From Sitta carolinensis (lineage: Eukaryota; Chordata; Aves; Passeriformes; Sittidae): a stretch of 64,000 nt of DNA. The position numbers were made by a program, and so were the translations under genes. Below the pieces are notes generated by a model. It worked only from the letters and a program-made list of their open reading frames with translations. It did not search any database and was not told where the DNA came from. The stretch lies in contig CM063294.1 of the NCBI GenBank assembly GCA_032173965.1, positions 5,998,452 through 6,062,451 on the forward strand, given 5' to 3'. Shown here in pieces: positions 1 to 14,528 of the stretch (the stretch's first letter is position 1; each line of letters starts with the position of its first letter).

Positions 1-2103
1 TTATAAGGCATATAGACTTGAAAATATTTAGAAACGTAAGAAGATGATAAATACAGTGAAAAGAAAACAGCAGATCTCCTTCTGGGTCAGAAAGAATATG
101 GCTGCTTAATTCCACAGCCCTTTTCCTGACCCTTACACAAAGGACACACCTTTGGAATAGCCACCAAATTGTCTACCTAGACACACTGGGGCTTTTATTA
201 AAAGGCTACATGTACAGGCAATACACCAGTCCTGTATTACCTGCTCTAACTAGTCTAAAATAATTTAAATGAAACATTTCTTTTAGGAAAAGCAACTAAA
301 TATACTTTTGCTGTGCTATTAAAACTACAGAAAATTCTCAAAAGTAAAGACTAAAACAAAGGTGTCCTCTCCTCCCTCCCCTTTGAAATCTGTCAGAGAG
401 CATAATATTCCCTTCTGCAGCCTGAATTTCCACCTACAGGGGACTTTCTTCACAGCATCATAAATTACATTTATCAGTGTGATTCTTGACCTGCAAGGCA
501 GATCAAAATTAAATGCTTCCAAAGCTCACATTAATTAGGCTAGGAGATACCTCCATTGGTTGTGGTTTAGCAAATATTCTGCACCTGCAGATAAGGTATG
601 TGTTTATGGAATATTATGTTCAGGCAAGACATTTTATCTGTCTGACAATACAGGTTGGTCTGTGTTAAGTGCTGGCTTCTCAGAAACTGGGTGCAAGTCA
701 TGTCCTGATGTCCTGCTCTGGAAACACAGAGAGCCTGCTCCTTTTCTAAAATAAGGCTGGGCTCTAGAAGGCTGCTCATGGCCATGAGCAAGTGTGGGCA
801 GCAGTAAATAATATGGACTTATTTAGGCAGCCTGTACACCTCTGGCACTTTCCAGGACAAGTCTTGCACATGTTATGCAATAATTATGACCTGGCAAAGC
901 AGGTACCAGGCCCAAGTGTCAGGCAGAGGCAGCTGGGACAAAACCTTTTGAACAAGCTACACAGATAAGGTGACAAGGATTTGCTTTGGCAAACTAAAAT
1001 AAGCACTATCCAAAGCAAATTCCTGGGCCAGGTGAAAATTACTACAGTAAAGAAAAAGAGGAAAGGTGAACCAGAAGCTCACGTTTCACTTTATTCCCTG
1101 CCCTAAGCACCACCAGAAGCCAAAGTCCTGGGCACTGCTTGGCTCCATCACTCACCAAAAGCATTTGTTAATAGCTGGTGGCTCATTTGCTAACGACTGG
1201 CACTTCATCTGACATTGCTTTACATCTTCTAAACTCTTTTCTGGAAGACAATGTGCAGAGTGGAGGCCCCTGCCCTGTGGTGCTCTGCAGTGCTGGGAGC
1301 AGGCAGTCCCTGCAGGTCAGGCACTGCTCACCCGGGGCAAACCAGGGCCAGCCCTTCAGGCTCCTGGAACAGGAGGGCTCTTTCCTCCTAGCTCTAATTA
1401 CCACAGTCCAGTGGCCTAAATTAAGTGACCCAATAAGTTCAGACCCGTTTTCTAGACACCAGCCTCTCAGTGAAAATGTTTAATCTTCTTTATAGCCCCG
1501 TTTGTTTTCCATCTCCCTGCAAGGCTTGTGGCTTACAGAATGATTTCTCTCTTAGGATCCCACCACAGGACAGGGCATGACAGCAAGGTAAGCAGAGATT
1601 TAGGCTGCCCTGGATAGCAAAGTGGCAGATCTAGGGAATGAACCCAGGCTCAGGATATCAGAAAGACATTTGAGCTCACATCTGAAATCTAAGCAATGAT
1701 TTCAAACTGATTTTTCACCCAGGTTACCATAGTATATGATACACTATTGAAATAATGTCACATTTGTAGTAGAAATTGGGGGGGAAATCTACTGAAAATC
1801 AGGGCTGATTCTAATTTCTGAATATCCTTAGGCTGCAAAGACAAGCAGTGTGGAAATTTCAATCATTACATTTGCTTTCATTGATTTTGCAGTATGCTTC
1901 TGTCAACTCATTGTGTCTCCTATCTATACTCCAGAAAGAAAAATAATTAGTAGTTGCCTTTATTACTTTCTGAGCTTTTCCACCTTCCAAGCCTTGCACT
2001 GAGCCTGTATTGCCTAGGCAGCTCTTGCTCAGAAGGAACTCTTGCTGACAGAACACCTGCCCCAACTTCATCTATACACACAAGTATGCACCAGGAGAAA
2101 AGC
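1..2103. other. AT-rich noncoding stretch, no gene seen
   Basis: No supported gene. Open frames are at most about 100 codons and overlap on both strands near 1178-1483, where the DNA is locally GC-richer. I looked for CR1, LTR and tRNA signatures and saw none. A 32-bp segment at 1556-1587 has good-looking splice sites on both sides, but nothing else supports it as an exon. Confidence 0.6.
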
Positions 2104-2161
2104 ACCAGGTTAATAAAGAACTATATTCCACATGTAGAATATAGTTATTTATTAAACCAGG
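2104..2161. repeat. 46-bp near-perfect palindrome flanked by 6-bp direct repeats
   Basis: Positions 2110-2155 read almost the same on both strands: 21 of 23 base pairs are symmetric and there is no spacer. The mismatched pairs are 2118/2147 and 2129/2136, and the centre is ACATGT at 2130-2135. The outer ends are TTAATAAA and TTTATTAA. The hexamer ACCAGG lies directly outside both ends, at 2104-2109 and 2156-2161, exactly as a target-site duplication would. The structure is seen directly. Calling it a tiny foldback insertion is inference: it is far shorter than usual transposons and I do not recognise its ends. Replication template switching could also make a palindrome, although that would not by itself explain the flush direct repeats. 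Confidence 0.8.
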
Positions 2162-4186
2162 AAGGCTTTCTTTTGTTACCAAAAATTACATCTTATGAAT
2201 GGATATTACATAAAACGTGAAATGACACAAAATACTAAATAACATGTTTTCTTTATAATACTCAGGGCATTCCCTACATGACTGACAAGTTGGCTGCATG
2301 CACATGAATTTGTTTATGAGAGATTACAGGTATTCATGGCTATGGACCAACCAAGATGGAATCAATTGAACCTTGACAGTAATCCTTCACCTCCCCCTGG
2401 CAGATTTTAATTAAAACAGTTGATGTTTTGGAGCAGGTACTTTGTTACCTTATAAAATCCAAAGCCTTAGGACTTGTAACAAACTCAGTGGGAAAAAACA
2501 ATTCCTTTTCCTAAAATGAAGGGAACTGATGTTTCAATACAAAACCAAAATATGATAATAGCAAAATAATTAATGAAAATAATGCTGAATGATAATAGAA
2601 AATCACAAGCATGACACAGAGAAAAACTTAGATACAGGGTCTTAATAGAGAGAAATTTACTCTTCTAGCAAAGGACAGGAACTCCAAGTAAAAATGAGGA
2701 AAAATGTTGTTTTATTTGTAGATTTTTGCTGTAGGTAGTCAGCTGATTGAAGCTGCCCTGACTTGCATCCCTCTAAAAGCCAGAATGTATCCAGCATTTG
2801 ATTATAGCACTAACAGGCACTGAGCTCATATGAGCTGCTTCCCTCCTCCTTGCACTGATGGAATTCCAGTAGATTCATTGTAGTTATTCTCAACTCTAAG
2901 AGAACAGCTATGAGAGCAGGAGGGATTTTTATTGTTTTCTCCATATGTTGTGTATGCTGTAACAGGTACTTATTTATTCCATCAAAACAATTTGCATATT
3001 TTGGATGATGACTTGCCTGAAGTCTGAAATCTGCCAGTGCAACTCAACAAAACAAAGTGGGAGATACAGACAAAATAGTCATAAAATGTAAAACGCTGAG
3101 CTAGGTGTGTGGCCAGAACTGGAACCCAGCCTTGTGCAAAACAAAAGGAAATCATAGACGATTTTGAAAGCGACTAAGAGTGAATTACATTCCTTAAAAA
3201 AAATAAATTAAAAATCAGAATGCATCAAACTAATCTGATTCAATTCCACTTAGATACAAGGACATGTGGATTTGTGCCTTTGCTGAAGCTTTCTGCTAAA
3301 TATTTATTTTCTCTTTCTTAACCCTTCACCTCCTGATCAAAAATCACTTCTCTGTGAAGACTTTAGGGAATAAGAAAATCAGTCCACAAGGCCAGTGCCT
3401 CACATGTAGAACTGATCTACATCCTCTTCTTCACATGTTGGCTCCATTAATGGTTACAGTCCTGGATAATAACAATGCACTAATAGCTCTGAATGTGGTT
3501 TTAATGGAAATGGAAATGTGGAACCCATTACACTAATAAAAAGAAATGGAACAAGATTTATGCAGTAACAATAAATATTAAAAGGAATGCAGAATTGAAG
3601 ACCTAGTTATGATTCTGACTACTCAATATCAATCTCTTCAATTTTTTTATGAGGTCAGTTTTAACGTGCCATTTGAGATACACACACATTCCTGGGGAAT
3701 GCCTACAGGGAACATGCAGCTGGAAATGGATGAACCAAATCCACACAATACATTTTTTTCCACATTTTTTTCCCTATTCTTGGAGTCAATTCTGACTGCA
3801 AAGTTCTATAATACCTGGGATTTGTTGGTTTGTGGGTTGTTTTTTTTGTTTGTTTGTTGGCTTTTGTGGGATTTTTAAAAATTTATTTAATTTGAATATG
3901 ATTAGAGCAATCATCAACCCTCTAACCTGTTGTTAAGAAACTAATGACAGCATTTCTTCCAGCTTCTCTTTCAGGTAACTAAGCATTGAAAAAATTAAGT
4001 AGTCTGTTCTGTACATTCAGCTACCTAGAAATTATGGAAGTCTATTCTAACCAGCTGGAGAACAGTAGAGTGTGGGTATAAATTCACTTTCTTGGTGAGA
4101 CACAGTCATCTGACTTCATCAAGTGCCCTGAGAAGAGAAACCAAGGATTTCAAGCCAGATATTTGATTTCAGATTGTGATGATTTA

Positions 4187-4200
4187 TTTTTTTTTTTTTT
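4187..4200. repeat. T14 homopolymer
   Basis: Uninterrupted run of 14 T. It is not the tail of any recognisable retroposed copy. Confidence 0.9.
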
Positions 4201-5634
4201 AAATACAAATGTAGCGAAGTTCACAAATGTCTAAAAAGGTGTCTGGAGATATGTTCTACAGAAATTTAAATTAGCACTATTAAAATACAGTAATAGGTGC
4301 CCAGGACCTAGGGCTACCACACCATCAACCTGACTTGATTTTGAGCAATATCTTGTTTCCTCAGAAGTCTAATTAAATTGCTGGGACTATCATGCAAGGA
4401 AAGCTCTGCCCACTTGATCCTCCATTACAAGACCACCTCATATTCACTTAACTAAATTGCTTTGAATTTAATATTTTTCTTCAGTTCATGACTGTATTTG
4501 ACTGTCTAAGATATTTAAACCTGTAAGGGTAAGAAATGAAGACAACAGCTTGGCTCTAAGGTATCTTTTTAATGCATGCATGTCCTTTATTACATAAAAC
4601 TTTTAAGTTAGTTTATGTGTGCTTATAAATTAAGCTTCAGTTCATAGAAGTACTAATAACTGCCTCTTATTTCCTTCTTTCCTCCAGATCCTACTGAAGC
4701 ATCTCAACAATTTCCTTCTTTACACAGATACACGTCAAAAAAACAAAACTCTGGAATAAACTAATGGAGAAATGAGGCAGAAGTACTGTGATAAAGATCA
4801 TAAAACAAGTCACTGGGAAATCAGAAAAGCAAGCCACATTTGCAGATCAAGTTTTTCAGCTGGCATGAAAAGGAATAGTTCTAAAGAAGTGCAACCCCAG
4901 CTGAGATGTTGCCTCCCCCAAATTAACCATTTAACCCTACTCTCTGCGGAATAAGTGTAAATGAAATTTGTGTTATGCTATCAAGTATTATACAATCTCA
5001 TAGGCATAATTTGAAGTGTCTTGATTTTTAACATACTGCAGTCTTCTGTCAATATTGAAAATGTGAAAAATGAGCCACTGGAGAAAAGAGATTAATATTG
5101 CCATGAGAAAAAATAATTTAACCTGAAGGCCAACACCAAGTCAGAACCTAATTTGAAAATTACTGCACTAGTCATTCTAAGAAAAAAATACTCCAAGTAA
5201 CTATTTATACACCGGCACAGTCACTGGGTGGAAGCTACACAAGGATCCATGTACTACTGTGATTGGTCTATTATTTTAATATTTAGAGTGAAGACATAAG
5301 CCAAATACATAGAGCACAATTACAGAAAGATCCAAGAACCTGGGGAATTTCAATGTAATTATTACTTTCAGTAGTTGGTAAGCTTTAATCTAACAGATGT
5401 AACCATAAAATGCTACACCACATCTCTCCTTTCTAAAATTTTGCATACTTTAGACTTAATGATACATGATGTGAAAGAACTCCATCAATTCATTCTACAT
5501 TCAACAGTTTTACAAAAAAAAACCCAAAAACCATAAAGTGAAAATTAACTTAAGTACAGCAATTGCAAGCATCACTGTGAAGATATGAGCTACCTCCTAA
5601 ATGCAAATCAAATTCAGAATATTGTTTTAGTTTC

Positions 5635-5657
5635 AAAAAAAAAAAAAAAAAAAAAAA
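5635..5657. repeat. A23 homopolymer
   Basis: Uninterrupted run of 23 A, the longest mononucleotide run I counted in the window. No retroposed gene copy is recognisable upstream, so it is treated as a simple repeat. Confidence 0.9.
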
Positions 5658-8600
5658 TCAATGCCTGAAATATAGTGTGGATGGGCTACACTCAATGCTG
5701 TTAGTCAAAGAAGAAGACTGTGTGCAGATCTACTCAGATATTGAATAAATTGTAAGATTTTTCCAATACGTTGTTGCAGAAAGGGTAATTCAAATACACT
5801 ATTTACAGGGAAATCAATAAAAACCCATTCATTTGAGAAAAATGTCTTCCATCAAAACGAGAAATGTATGACTTGAAATAAATTTAAAAGTTTCTTATTT
5901 CTCTTACTATCCTCCTTCTCTATTTTTCAGTTTGGAGAAGGCCAATTCTAGATGACAGACGATGAAATTTCTGTGTTGATAAGGAGAGAAAAACCCTGCT
6001 ATCCTTCAATGCATTTGCCTAATTGCATTGTATTTTTCCCAGAAAGTCAGTGTATTACTCAAATATAATATCTTGTGTCTCTGTATGTTTGCATTATATT
6101 TATTAGAATCTATGATAAAAAACATTAAGTAATATATTACAAAAAATAAAAAATGCTCCAAAAACATACTCCTCTTCAATAATGAAGTTAAGAGGGTTGA
6201 AAGAAGTGTCTGTTCGCCTTTTCTGAGCTCTCAGAAGAACACACCTGGAGAACTTTGTCCCATTTTGTGCCCCCAGACCCAAATGAGAAACTGAGTCCAA
6301 GGAGAGGATTAATAAGATGCTTATGTGAGGGAGCCACGTTCATTTAGCTCACAGAAAAGAAGCACCTGCAGGTGCACAGCAAAAGTTGCAATGAGGAAGG
6401 AAAATGTCAATGGAATATTGAAGAAAAAACATCACAATGAGGATGGCTACGTACTTGGACAGCTTCTCCAGACCCTGAAGAATATGAGCTCCCTTAAATT
6501 CCACAGTTAAATAGGTTACCAAGTTAAAGAAATAGGAAAACAAGATGTCCAATTGATGAAAGAAACATTCCATGGAAAAAACCCACCCAGATAAACAACC
6601 ACTGCCAGTCTGTGGAAATAAGTTTACAAAACCTGCTATTTAAACTCTGCATGGAGTCCTTTTTTCAAACTGGATATGCAGAACAGAATGCTCTGATATC
6701 CTGTGCTATACCGAGCTGTATGTAAATAACATCTTACAACATCAAAGAGCAAAAACATTTCTAATATTTATTCCATGTACTCAGTTGATTCTGGTTATTT
6801 TGCCCCAAGGATGGGCTGTAAAATCTGGATGAAACAGGCTTCACAATACCTTTGTGAGATACATATGAAATACTGTCCAAACTTAGCAGATGGTCAAACT
6901 AAAGAATAGAGATTAAATACTGTTAAGCTGATCATAATAGGAAGTAGAGCTGGACAAGATATTTTACCAGAAGAGAGGAAAACACAGATGGCAATTTTTT
7001 AAACAGATTTATGTTTGAACACATCAAATTAGGTGGCAGAATTCACTTTCAAATTAAAAAAAGCCCAAAACATTTAAGATTAAAAAGAAACTGGATAAAC
7101 TTCGATCTGACATGATGTCTGCCTTAATACAGTACCTTATTTTTGAAGGTAATAAAGGAAAAATAACATTCAGGGCTAAGGGGAAAAAAAAATCTTGGTA
7201 GCAAAGAAGGGAGTAAGATTCTTTGTAAGGAAGAATCTTTTGGGGGCTAAACTTCAGCTTAATTTGGCAACATATTATCTCTTTCCAAAGAGTTTAACTT
7301 ATTCTCAGAATTCTGCTATGAAGGCAGTAAGCACCATCTCTTGGTACATTAAGATAAAATTCAAAATACTGTGGGGGCATACTTAAAGAAAGTTCTACAG
7401 ATTTGAACAAGTATAGTGAATCTAGAATAAGCTACAAGTTGAACTAGAAAAATAAGATATTTTTTTCTGATTCAGAGACTGATCATAGAGAGGCTTTCAA
7501 TGATAAAAGGCTATGAGTACAAATGTTCAATGAAAAGAATTAAGATGCAACCAAAGAAGTTCTTGTCTTTTGAAGCAAAAATGTGATCACAGTCTTCCCA
7601 GCCTGTTTTTCTGGCTTTTTGATTTACAAACACCCTGGCTTTGTGAAATTTGAATAACAGTTTACATGTAGATGCATTATCCCCTCACCAGCAACTGCCT
7701 CTACCTACACTGCTTATGATTCCTCCTGACTCAAACTGAGATGAAGATTTATTCACTTTATTTATCCTTATTTAAACAACCTGTTGATGAGCACATCAGC
7801 TTCTGTTCTGGCCACACTTCACTCCCAGTTCCATCCCACACACGCTGGTTTAGCCCTGAAGTAACCCAGGGTTTGTTGTCAGCAGTTTCATCACTACAGT
7901 AGAGAAGCCAGACCCTAAAAACTAAAATACTTAGGGATAGAAAAACGTGTCTAGGAAGGTTACAATAAAATGAAACACTGAACTACTCCTATTTTATGCA
8001 ATTGTAAGAAAATTAGAGGTAATAAAATTTGTATGGCTTGCACACAAAAAGTTTTGTGCATCAGTGAAAAGGAAGCATTTCCTTTCTTATGTTTCTATTA
8101 AAAAAAATAAAGAATTGCTGGTTTTAGGTCCCAGTTTTCTGCTTGTCTTATGCAGGTGACACTCTTGAAAGAAATTCTGTAGCCTCACCTGTGAAACTTG
8201 AATTTTAAGATACATCTGCAATCACTTCTGATTATACAGGACATAAACATGATAAAATGTCACTGGATGGAATTATAGTACCATCTCAAAAGATCATTAC
8301 ATTATGTTAGGGTTGGAATCAAATATACATTTTAATTCAGATTGATTCCTGCAGAAATCCACTGTCTTTTCTATTCCTTGCTTTGGTCAGACTCTTTGAT
8401 TCATGCTTCACTCAGGGAATGCAGGTTCCCATAGGAGCATAACAGGATTTCAGGGCTGCTCTGGTTAAAACCATTACAAATATTGCAATCATCTTATTCT
8501 GATACTGCTGATCCTTGTAAGCATTTGATCATCTCCCTTTGTAGTACTGCAATCACCATGCAATATCCTAATGGTCTAATTAAGCAATGACAGCACAGGC

Positions 8601-9765
8601 AGGAGGCTTCCTGGGAATTAATGACCTCTTGGGAGGAGCTGATGTCCCAAAATACAGCCCAGCATCATTAACTTCATTTGTTTATTAATCTTCAGGAAAT
8701 GCTTCATGATGAGATTGCTACCTCTACTACAAGATGGAAGAATTAAATTTACTAAATATTTTAAGTTTCTCATGTTTCAGCTAGAAAATTTCAGATATGT
8801 CTAGAGAATTTAATGATCCATCTTGAAATTATGCTTCATGATTGTGTTGTTCATATCTGGGATCTTAAAATAGGAAGAATATAAGTGTGCATTATTGGAA
8901 AGTCAAGGTGAGAAAATAAAAATATTTGAAATCTGAATAAAGATATTGAGGTTCAGCACTACAGAACCATGGAAGCATTACAGAGGTGTATTTGGGCAAA
9001 GAGGGTTACTGACAGAGACATGACTTGCTTCTGGTACTATGCAGAGTACAACACTGGATAAGGAAACCTGAAAGACTAAAATCCTGAAACTATAAATTAC
9101 TGACACTGATGGGGGCAAAGGGATACTCAAGGATTAGGGATTCTGGATTGTAAATTGTTTTCCATTATGAAGTTCAGGGGGGAAGAAGTGTTGGTTGAAT
9201 CTTTGCTGCAAGTAGATTTCCTGCTTGAGAAACATTTTTAAGTAACATGTTCACATTACTACTACTACAACTGAAAAATTTTGAGGAGCAATATAAATAA
9301 CAGCATTAATATCAGTCCTTGTAGAAAAAAGGTTGCTTTGACAGTTAAGTAAACAAACATCAATGATGTGAAGATATTCTCCCAGGCATCTACACTTTCA
9401 TCTGAAAAAAAAGACTTCATCCGAAGCCAGTGAAATTAAATAAATAATTTCTCTGAAAGTGTTTTTTTATTATGGCATTAAATGAGTATATCATTCAAGA
9501 AGCATGTGTTTTACCTCAGAGCACTAAATGATTACAGCTAAAAAGAAGAAAGTTTTGCATATTAGGTTTCCAGTATATAACTGCTAATCTGCTTTTGCTC
9601 AACTCATAGGAAAAAGAACAGCATTATTTTAGACAGGAGAGAACATCAAAGGAAGATAAGCACCATGTAATCAATATGGTCACAACACTGCTGGCAGTTT
9701 CTTTTCTTTCCATTGTTCTTGTGTCAGACACCTTGTGACATGCTAACAATGGTTCTTGGTTACAA

Positions 9766-9775
9766 GGGGGGGGGG
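9766..9775. repeat. G10 homopolymer
   Basis: Run of ten G in otherwise AT-rich sequence, unusual next to the many A/T runs of the window. Confidence 0.9.
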
Positions 9776-12700
9776 AATCCCTTATTCAGAGCTGCATATG
9801 TTACTGTGCAATGTAATATCTTAGCAGAAGAGGAGAAATTAGGACTGGAATTCCCACTGCAGATTTAGGTAGCTTGGTGACAAAATTCCATTACCAAAGG
9901 CAAGGGGCTATCCCTTTACGTGTCTGTGCACATGCCTCCAACACAGCCTCCCACTGGTGCCTTTTTTTATTTGGCTGCTTGCATAAGGTGTGTGCTCCTG
10001 GCTTCTATCTTCAGCACTAACTGGGGCCATGAGCAGGGACTTCTAAAGGTCGTTGCCAGGCCTGGATTACAGAACAAGCACTGTTCCATGATGCTCAGAA
10101 GGATCCCAGCCATTGTGTGCTGTGTAGTTTGGGGCAGACCTGGAAATCCTCCAGTTTTTCCAGCACAGCAGTTGACTTTTTCAAATGTGTCTGGCTGCCT
10201 ACTTGAGTTAAAGTGAACTTTACAGAATATCACTGAAAGCACCATAAAACAGCAGATTTATTTGGATCTTAGCCTACTGAATGTTAGCTGATCTCTCTAA
10301 ATCTTAGCACTTTTACAGTTGCCTAATAGCATAGCATAGGCATAGCACTAACAAAGCAGATTGTACACATGAACTATTCTATTTAACTAATAAAACAAAG
10401 GAAATTAGCAAAGCTTAATTAGCTCCAATCTTACTGGAGGTAAGACAAGGCAATGAGAAGCTATTATTTGAAATGTGGGATATCGAACGGGTGGTTTTAC
10501 AGCACATCAGGTGACATCATTACTCTCTCCAGATAAGCCTCTCAGTATTGGCCACATTAATGAGCCACAGGATGAAGATGCTCCTCTGAGCTCTATGGAA
10601 AGATCAATACAGACAAGAGATGCTATGCAGGCTCTCTGGTCCATTTGTGGAGAACCAGCCAGTTGACTTAAGAATGAGAGGCAAACTCTGAAAAAGGAGC
10701 CTCATACAACCTTCAGAACAATCACAAACACTGCAAGTATTGCACATTCATCAGGCAAACTACTCTGGATAGGTAGTGTCAGAAATTATGAAGAGAGACA
10801 ACTGCTTACAAATCTTTCTTTTTAAGTTGTGTCTCCTATAACAACTTAATGTGAAGAATTCACTGTTAAAATATTGTTGTGTTTCACTCTATTAAAGTGA
10901 ATATATTAGTGCTTCAGAGCTGTTAAGGACTCTCCTATTGTTTCACAATTATAGGGGTATAGTCCTGGGAAAAATGACCTAGAGGAATTACTACAAATGT
11001 AATTTTCCCTGTTGCAAGGAGTCCTCCAAGAGAAGTATTTTGGAGATTTTATTCTCACTCTCCTCATACAGCCATATGGGCATCTTCAGGCAATGTGTAT
11101 TTCCCAGAGTAAAGAAAGCTGGGATTCTGTCCTAATAAATGATATAACAGAGGTAAGGAGAAAGAAAGAAATAAAATGACCCAACAGACAACTCTGCTGA
11201 CCTGATCTGGATACAGGACCAGTGATGAGAGATGAGGAACTGTACTGGCGAGGACTGGCCTTATTCAATAGTACTCTGTGGTCACCCTATCACTGTGGAA
11301 CACTCCAAAAAAGCTAGGATACACTGCATGCTTATTCTTACCATAAATAACAGGCAACAAATTAAAATACTCTATTTTCTTTCTTTTACAAAAACAGACA
11401 TTAAAAAACCCAGCAAACCTCAGAAGGTTCTATACACATAGTTCCTCAATAAACCCAGTCCTGAAATGATTAAAATACAACGCAGCAAATCAACACTCAA
11501 CAAAATCATTGGGATTATTCAGCCAGCTCGCCATCCCCCAAATTAAATAGTTCCAGTTTTCAGCCATGAAACAACTGCCCCAGGTGAGTCTGACAAAATG
11601 CCTGTGAGCCCCTGCATCCCTTTAGTGCCATTCCCAAATCCCTCCCTCTTCCTTCCCTGGCCTCATGAGCTGCCCAGGCAGAGGTGAATGTGAAGCTGCT
11701 GCTCCTTCGCTGAGCAGGAAGAGCTGTGTTTGCCCTGTCAGCAGTAACACATTCAGATCAATCATTTATTTTCAATTCTCTGACAATAAAATATAATCTG
11801 AAACTAAGGAGAAGTTTAAAACCAGACTGAAGCAAAGTCAGTCTAATCAACTGGAACCACGTTCAGAAAACATGAGCATATTTCACTGGAAACTTTAGGA
11901 GTGGTCACAGTTGATTCTGCTTATCACAGATTTTGTTTTCTATCCTTTCTGAGGCTATAGAAGAGGTTTATTGTTAAACTGTTATGGTTTTTACTCTCAT
12001 TAATCTACCCTCATTTGCTTTTTCCAAGTGCAATAATGCTTTTGATTTGAAGGGTCACATTCAAATGCCACTGTCCCAAGGACTAAATGGAGAGAATTTA
12101 AGCACAGGCCAATGTCTCGCAGGGATTTGCAGAACCTTCTGTAAAGTAAATAAGGCCCCTGTGGCTTATCAGCCATTGGTGTGTTCAGCTCCCTAAACGG
12201 AGAGAATTCAGGGGATTAGTTAGAGGAGAAATGAAATGTACCTAATTAATTCCCTAGATCCCTGCAGATTATATGGCATGTTTGGAACAGTGGGAAATTG
12301 TGACTGAAATTAAAAACACATACCTACAGCAGTGATGCTGAGAAATGCAGCCTTTTTTCCTACTACTACAACATCAGTGATGTACTGATAAGGGCTATTA
12401 CATTTCACAGGGTTTTTTTATAATTTTATAACTAACTTTCCTGACACACTTTTTTTTTTAAACACATAAAAGAAAAAATATGGCAGTTTCAATTTGTCGA
12501 AGTCTGAATTGAATTTTATATTTCAGCTCCTCATTCTAACCCACTTTGGCAGAAGTGCCTTAGTTGCCTCTGCATATTCTTACTTCATAGTGGGGAAGAA
12601 AAAAATAATACTGTTTATGCAGCATATGAGAGAACTTTTCAAAACTTATCTTCAGGAGAAGATAAGAGAAATATTTCTCTGAATTCAGGCCAATGTCTTC

Positions 12701-14508
12701 AGAGCTCTGCTATTATTTATCTTTTCAAACCACACAAATTGAAACTAATATAAATGTTTCTGCAGGTCCAGTCACTTTTATATAAATGTTTCTCAGGTGC
12801 TCCTGCCTGTGTCAATTACGGTTCCCTGTGTTTTCCTCATATGGAGTATAAATAAATATTTTCCTTTGTTTGTCCATTCTTTTCTGTGGTCCTCTCACAT
12901 GCTCTCATCCATGGAATTGAATATCCACTAGGGATGAAATTAATTTTTCTGTGGGAGCTGTGGAATACCACTGTCAATAGGTAGATTTATTCAAAAGGAG
13001 AATTTCAAAGGAAGGGGTCTTAACAAAAGAGGAGCTAAAGAGGAACATTTGCATTCTCCTCACTGCCAAACTATGGGACAGAATAGAGAAGGGGCAGAGA
13101 ATGTGAAAACAGCTCTGGGAAACAATCAGAGAAATAATAGTCACAGACAGGAAATTAAGTACTTTTTCATCGAATCTGTGAACAAGAAAGGTAATCTGAA
13201 CTGACCACAGGGAAGGATAGACAGAAATTCAACGAAACCACTCCTGTATGAAAATCACTCAACTACAACAGTTCCCATAAGACAAAATGATCAATTTGCA
13301 ATCCATCAATCATTTACCATAATAAGGGAAGTAAATACATCATAGAGGGCTGTCACAGGATCCGTGTCCTCTACCTTCAAAATAAACATTGGGGTTTCCC
13401 CCAGTATTTCTCTGCCATAAAAAAGTTAACTGTAAATTAAATAATTGTTTTTATTACAGCATTCCAGTGTCAGCAGGAAACCATTGTTTTGTAACTGTAT
13501 TTCAACAGCATTATGTCTAATAAAAAAGAAATAAAAATTGAGTGGTTGTGGATGTCTGGATGTCTGTCACCTTCCATTAATTCAATTCTACCTACCAATG
13601 GCTTCACAAGAGACTCTAGCTGACAAATAATTTCACAAAGAGACAGCAAATTAACACTGTACAATTGTATTCTTCCGTTTTCTGAACTTTTTCTATTTCA
13701 GAATGATATCACTCAAACATTTAAATATGACCTAACACTTGAAAATATCTAAAACCATACAATTAGTAAGTTACCTATATTTTGCATCACAGCTAAAGCT
13801 TACTGTGGTGCAGAAAGGCATCTGAGACATTTTTCATTAGGATTATTAAGTATTTGATTACAAACATCAACAAAAACACAGAAAACCCACACAACTGAAA
13901 ACCCTTTCCTACTTTCCTTTCTCTAGGATCACTATAATCAATAGTTTCAATCTCTTGAAGTCCATGCATACACTGCCTCCATTTTTGAAAAATACTGAAT
14001 TAGTATTTTTTTTCCCCAGTTTGGTTCCTGAATAAACTGAAAAATAATCTGTGTCACTTTAATTTAGAACTGTCACATGCTAGCAGATTTCATGTGCTGC
14101 TCAGAATTTTTTTGCCCTGAAATATCTAAGATTAACTTATAGCCCAAACTGAAACTCAAAGCACCTCAAAGAGGTCGAGAAATGTAGGTGTGGTACTTAA
14201 GCCTGTAAACCATAAAGGGAAAGGATGTGCATCCTGCCTATAAACACCTCTTAGCAGTGGCAGACAGAAACTTTCAATGATGTATCCATTGTGAGAGATG
14301 GAATTACCAGTGGAGTTCCACTGAAATGGAATTCTCAGGTTTGGTGTTAAAGTTTGGGGTAGAAACTTGAATTCTATGTCATAATTCATCTCCTGCCTTT
14401 CATTCTCCTTCAGCTCAGTCACTTGAATCCAGTGGTGCTCACACGACAGGCCAGGCCCCCAGTTCCATACAGCCCCAGATCCTCTCAATGAACTGTTGGC
14501 AGAAACTT

Positions 14509-14528
14509 GCTTAAGCATCTGCTTAGCT
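14509..14528. repeat. Possible relic of an old sauropsid repeat (CTTAAGCA motif)
   Basis: The stretch contains two spaced CTTA-type motifs around an AGCAT core. It resembles the CTTAAGCAYRTGCTTAA-type core that I recall from old interspersed repeats in turtles, crocodilians and birds, with about 17 of 20 positions agreeing with that remembered core. It lies inside a 137-codon minus-strand open frame (14156-14569) that has no recognisable domain. A 20-bp match from memory is weak evidence. A repeat-library alignment would decide. Confidence 0.3.

Larger units (their letters stand above)
2162..14508. other. AT-rich noncoding stretch with homopolymer runs
   Basis: I see no gene, no recognisable transposon and no RNA gene. 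Open frames are short (up to about 98 codons) and not domain-like. Visible content is homopolymers (T14 at 4187-4200, A23 at 5635-5657, G10 at 9766-9775), TTTG-rich sequence around 3825-3870, and a local near-repeat of about 18 bp around 12085 and 12193. A GC-richer patch at 11520-11740 contains a chance-level splice-donor match after a short ATG frame. Confidence 0.6.

Noticed and set aside
1556..1587. Possible 32-bp exon with a pyrimidine-rich acceptor and a GTAAGC donor
   Set aside because: Good splice-site matches of this kind occur often by chance in 64 kb. The segment is very short and no partner exon was found.
5635..5657. Poly(A) runs as tails of processed pseudogenes or SINEs
   Set aside because: None of the A or T runs has recognisable gene or SINE sequence before it or a target duplication around it.
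11566..11583. Short ATG frame ending at a GTGAGT donor
   Set aside because: Six codons only, no promoter or further exon visible. This is at chance level.
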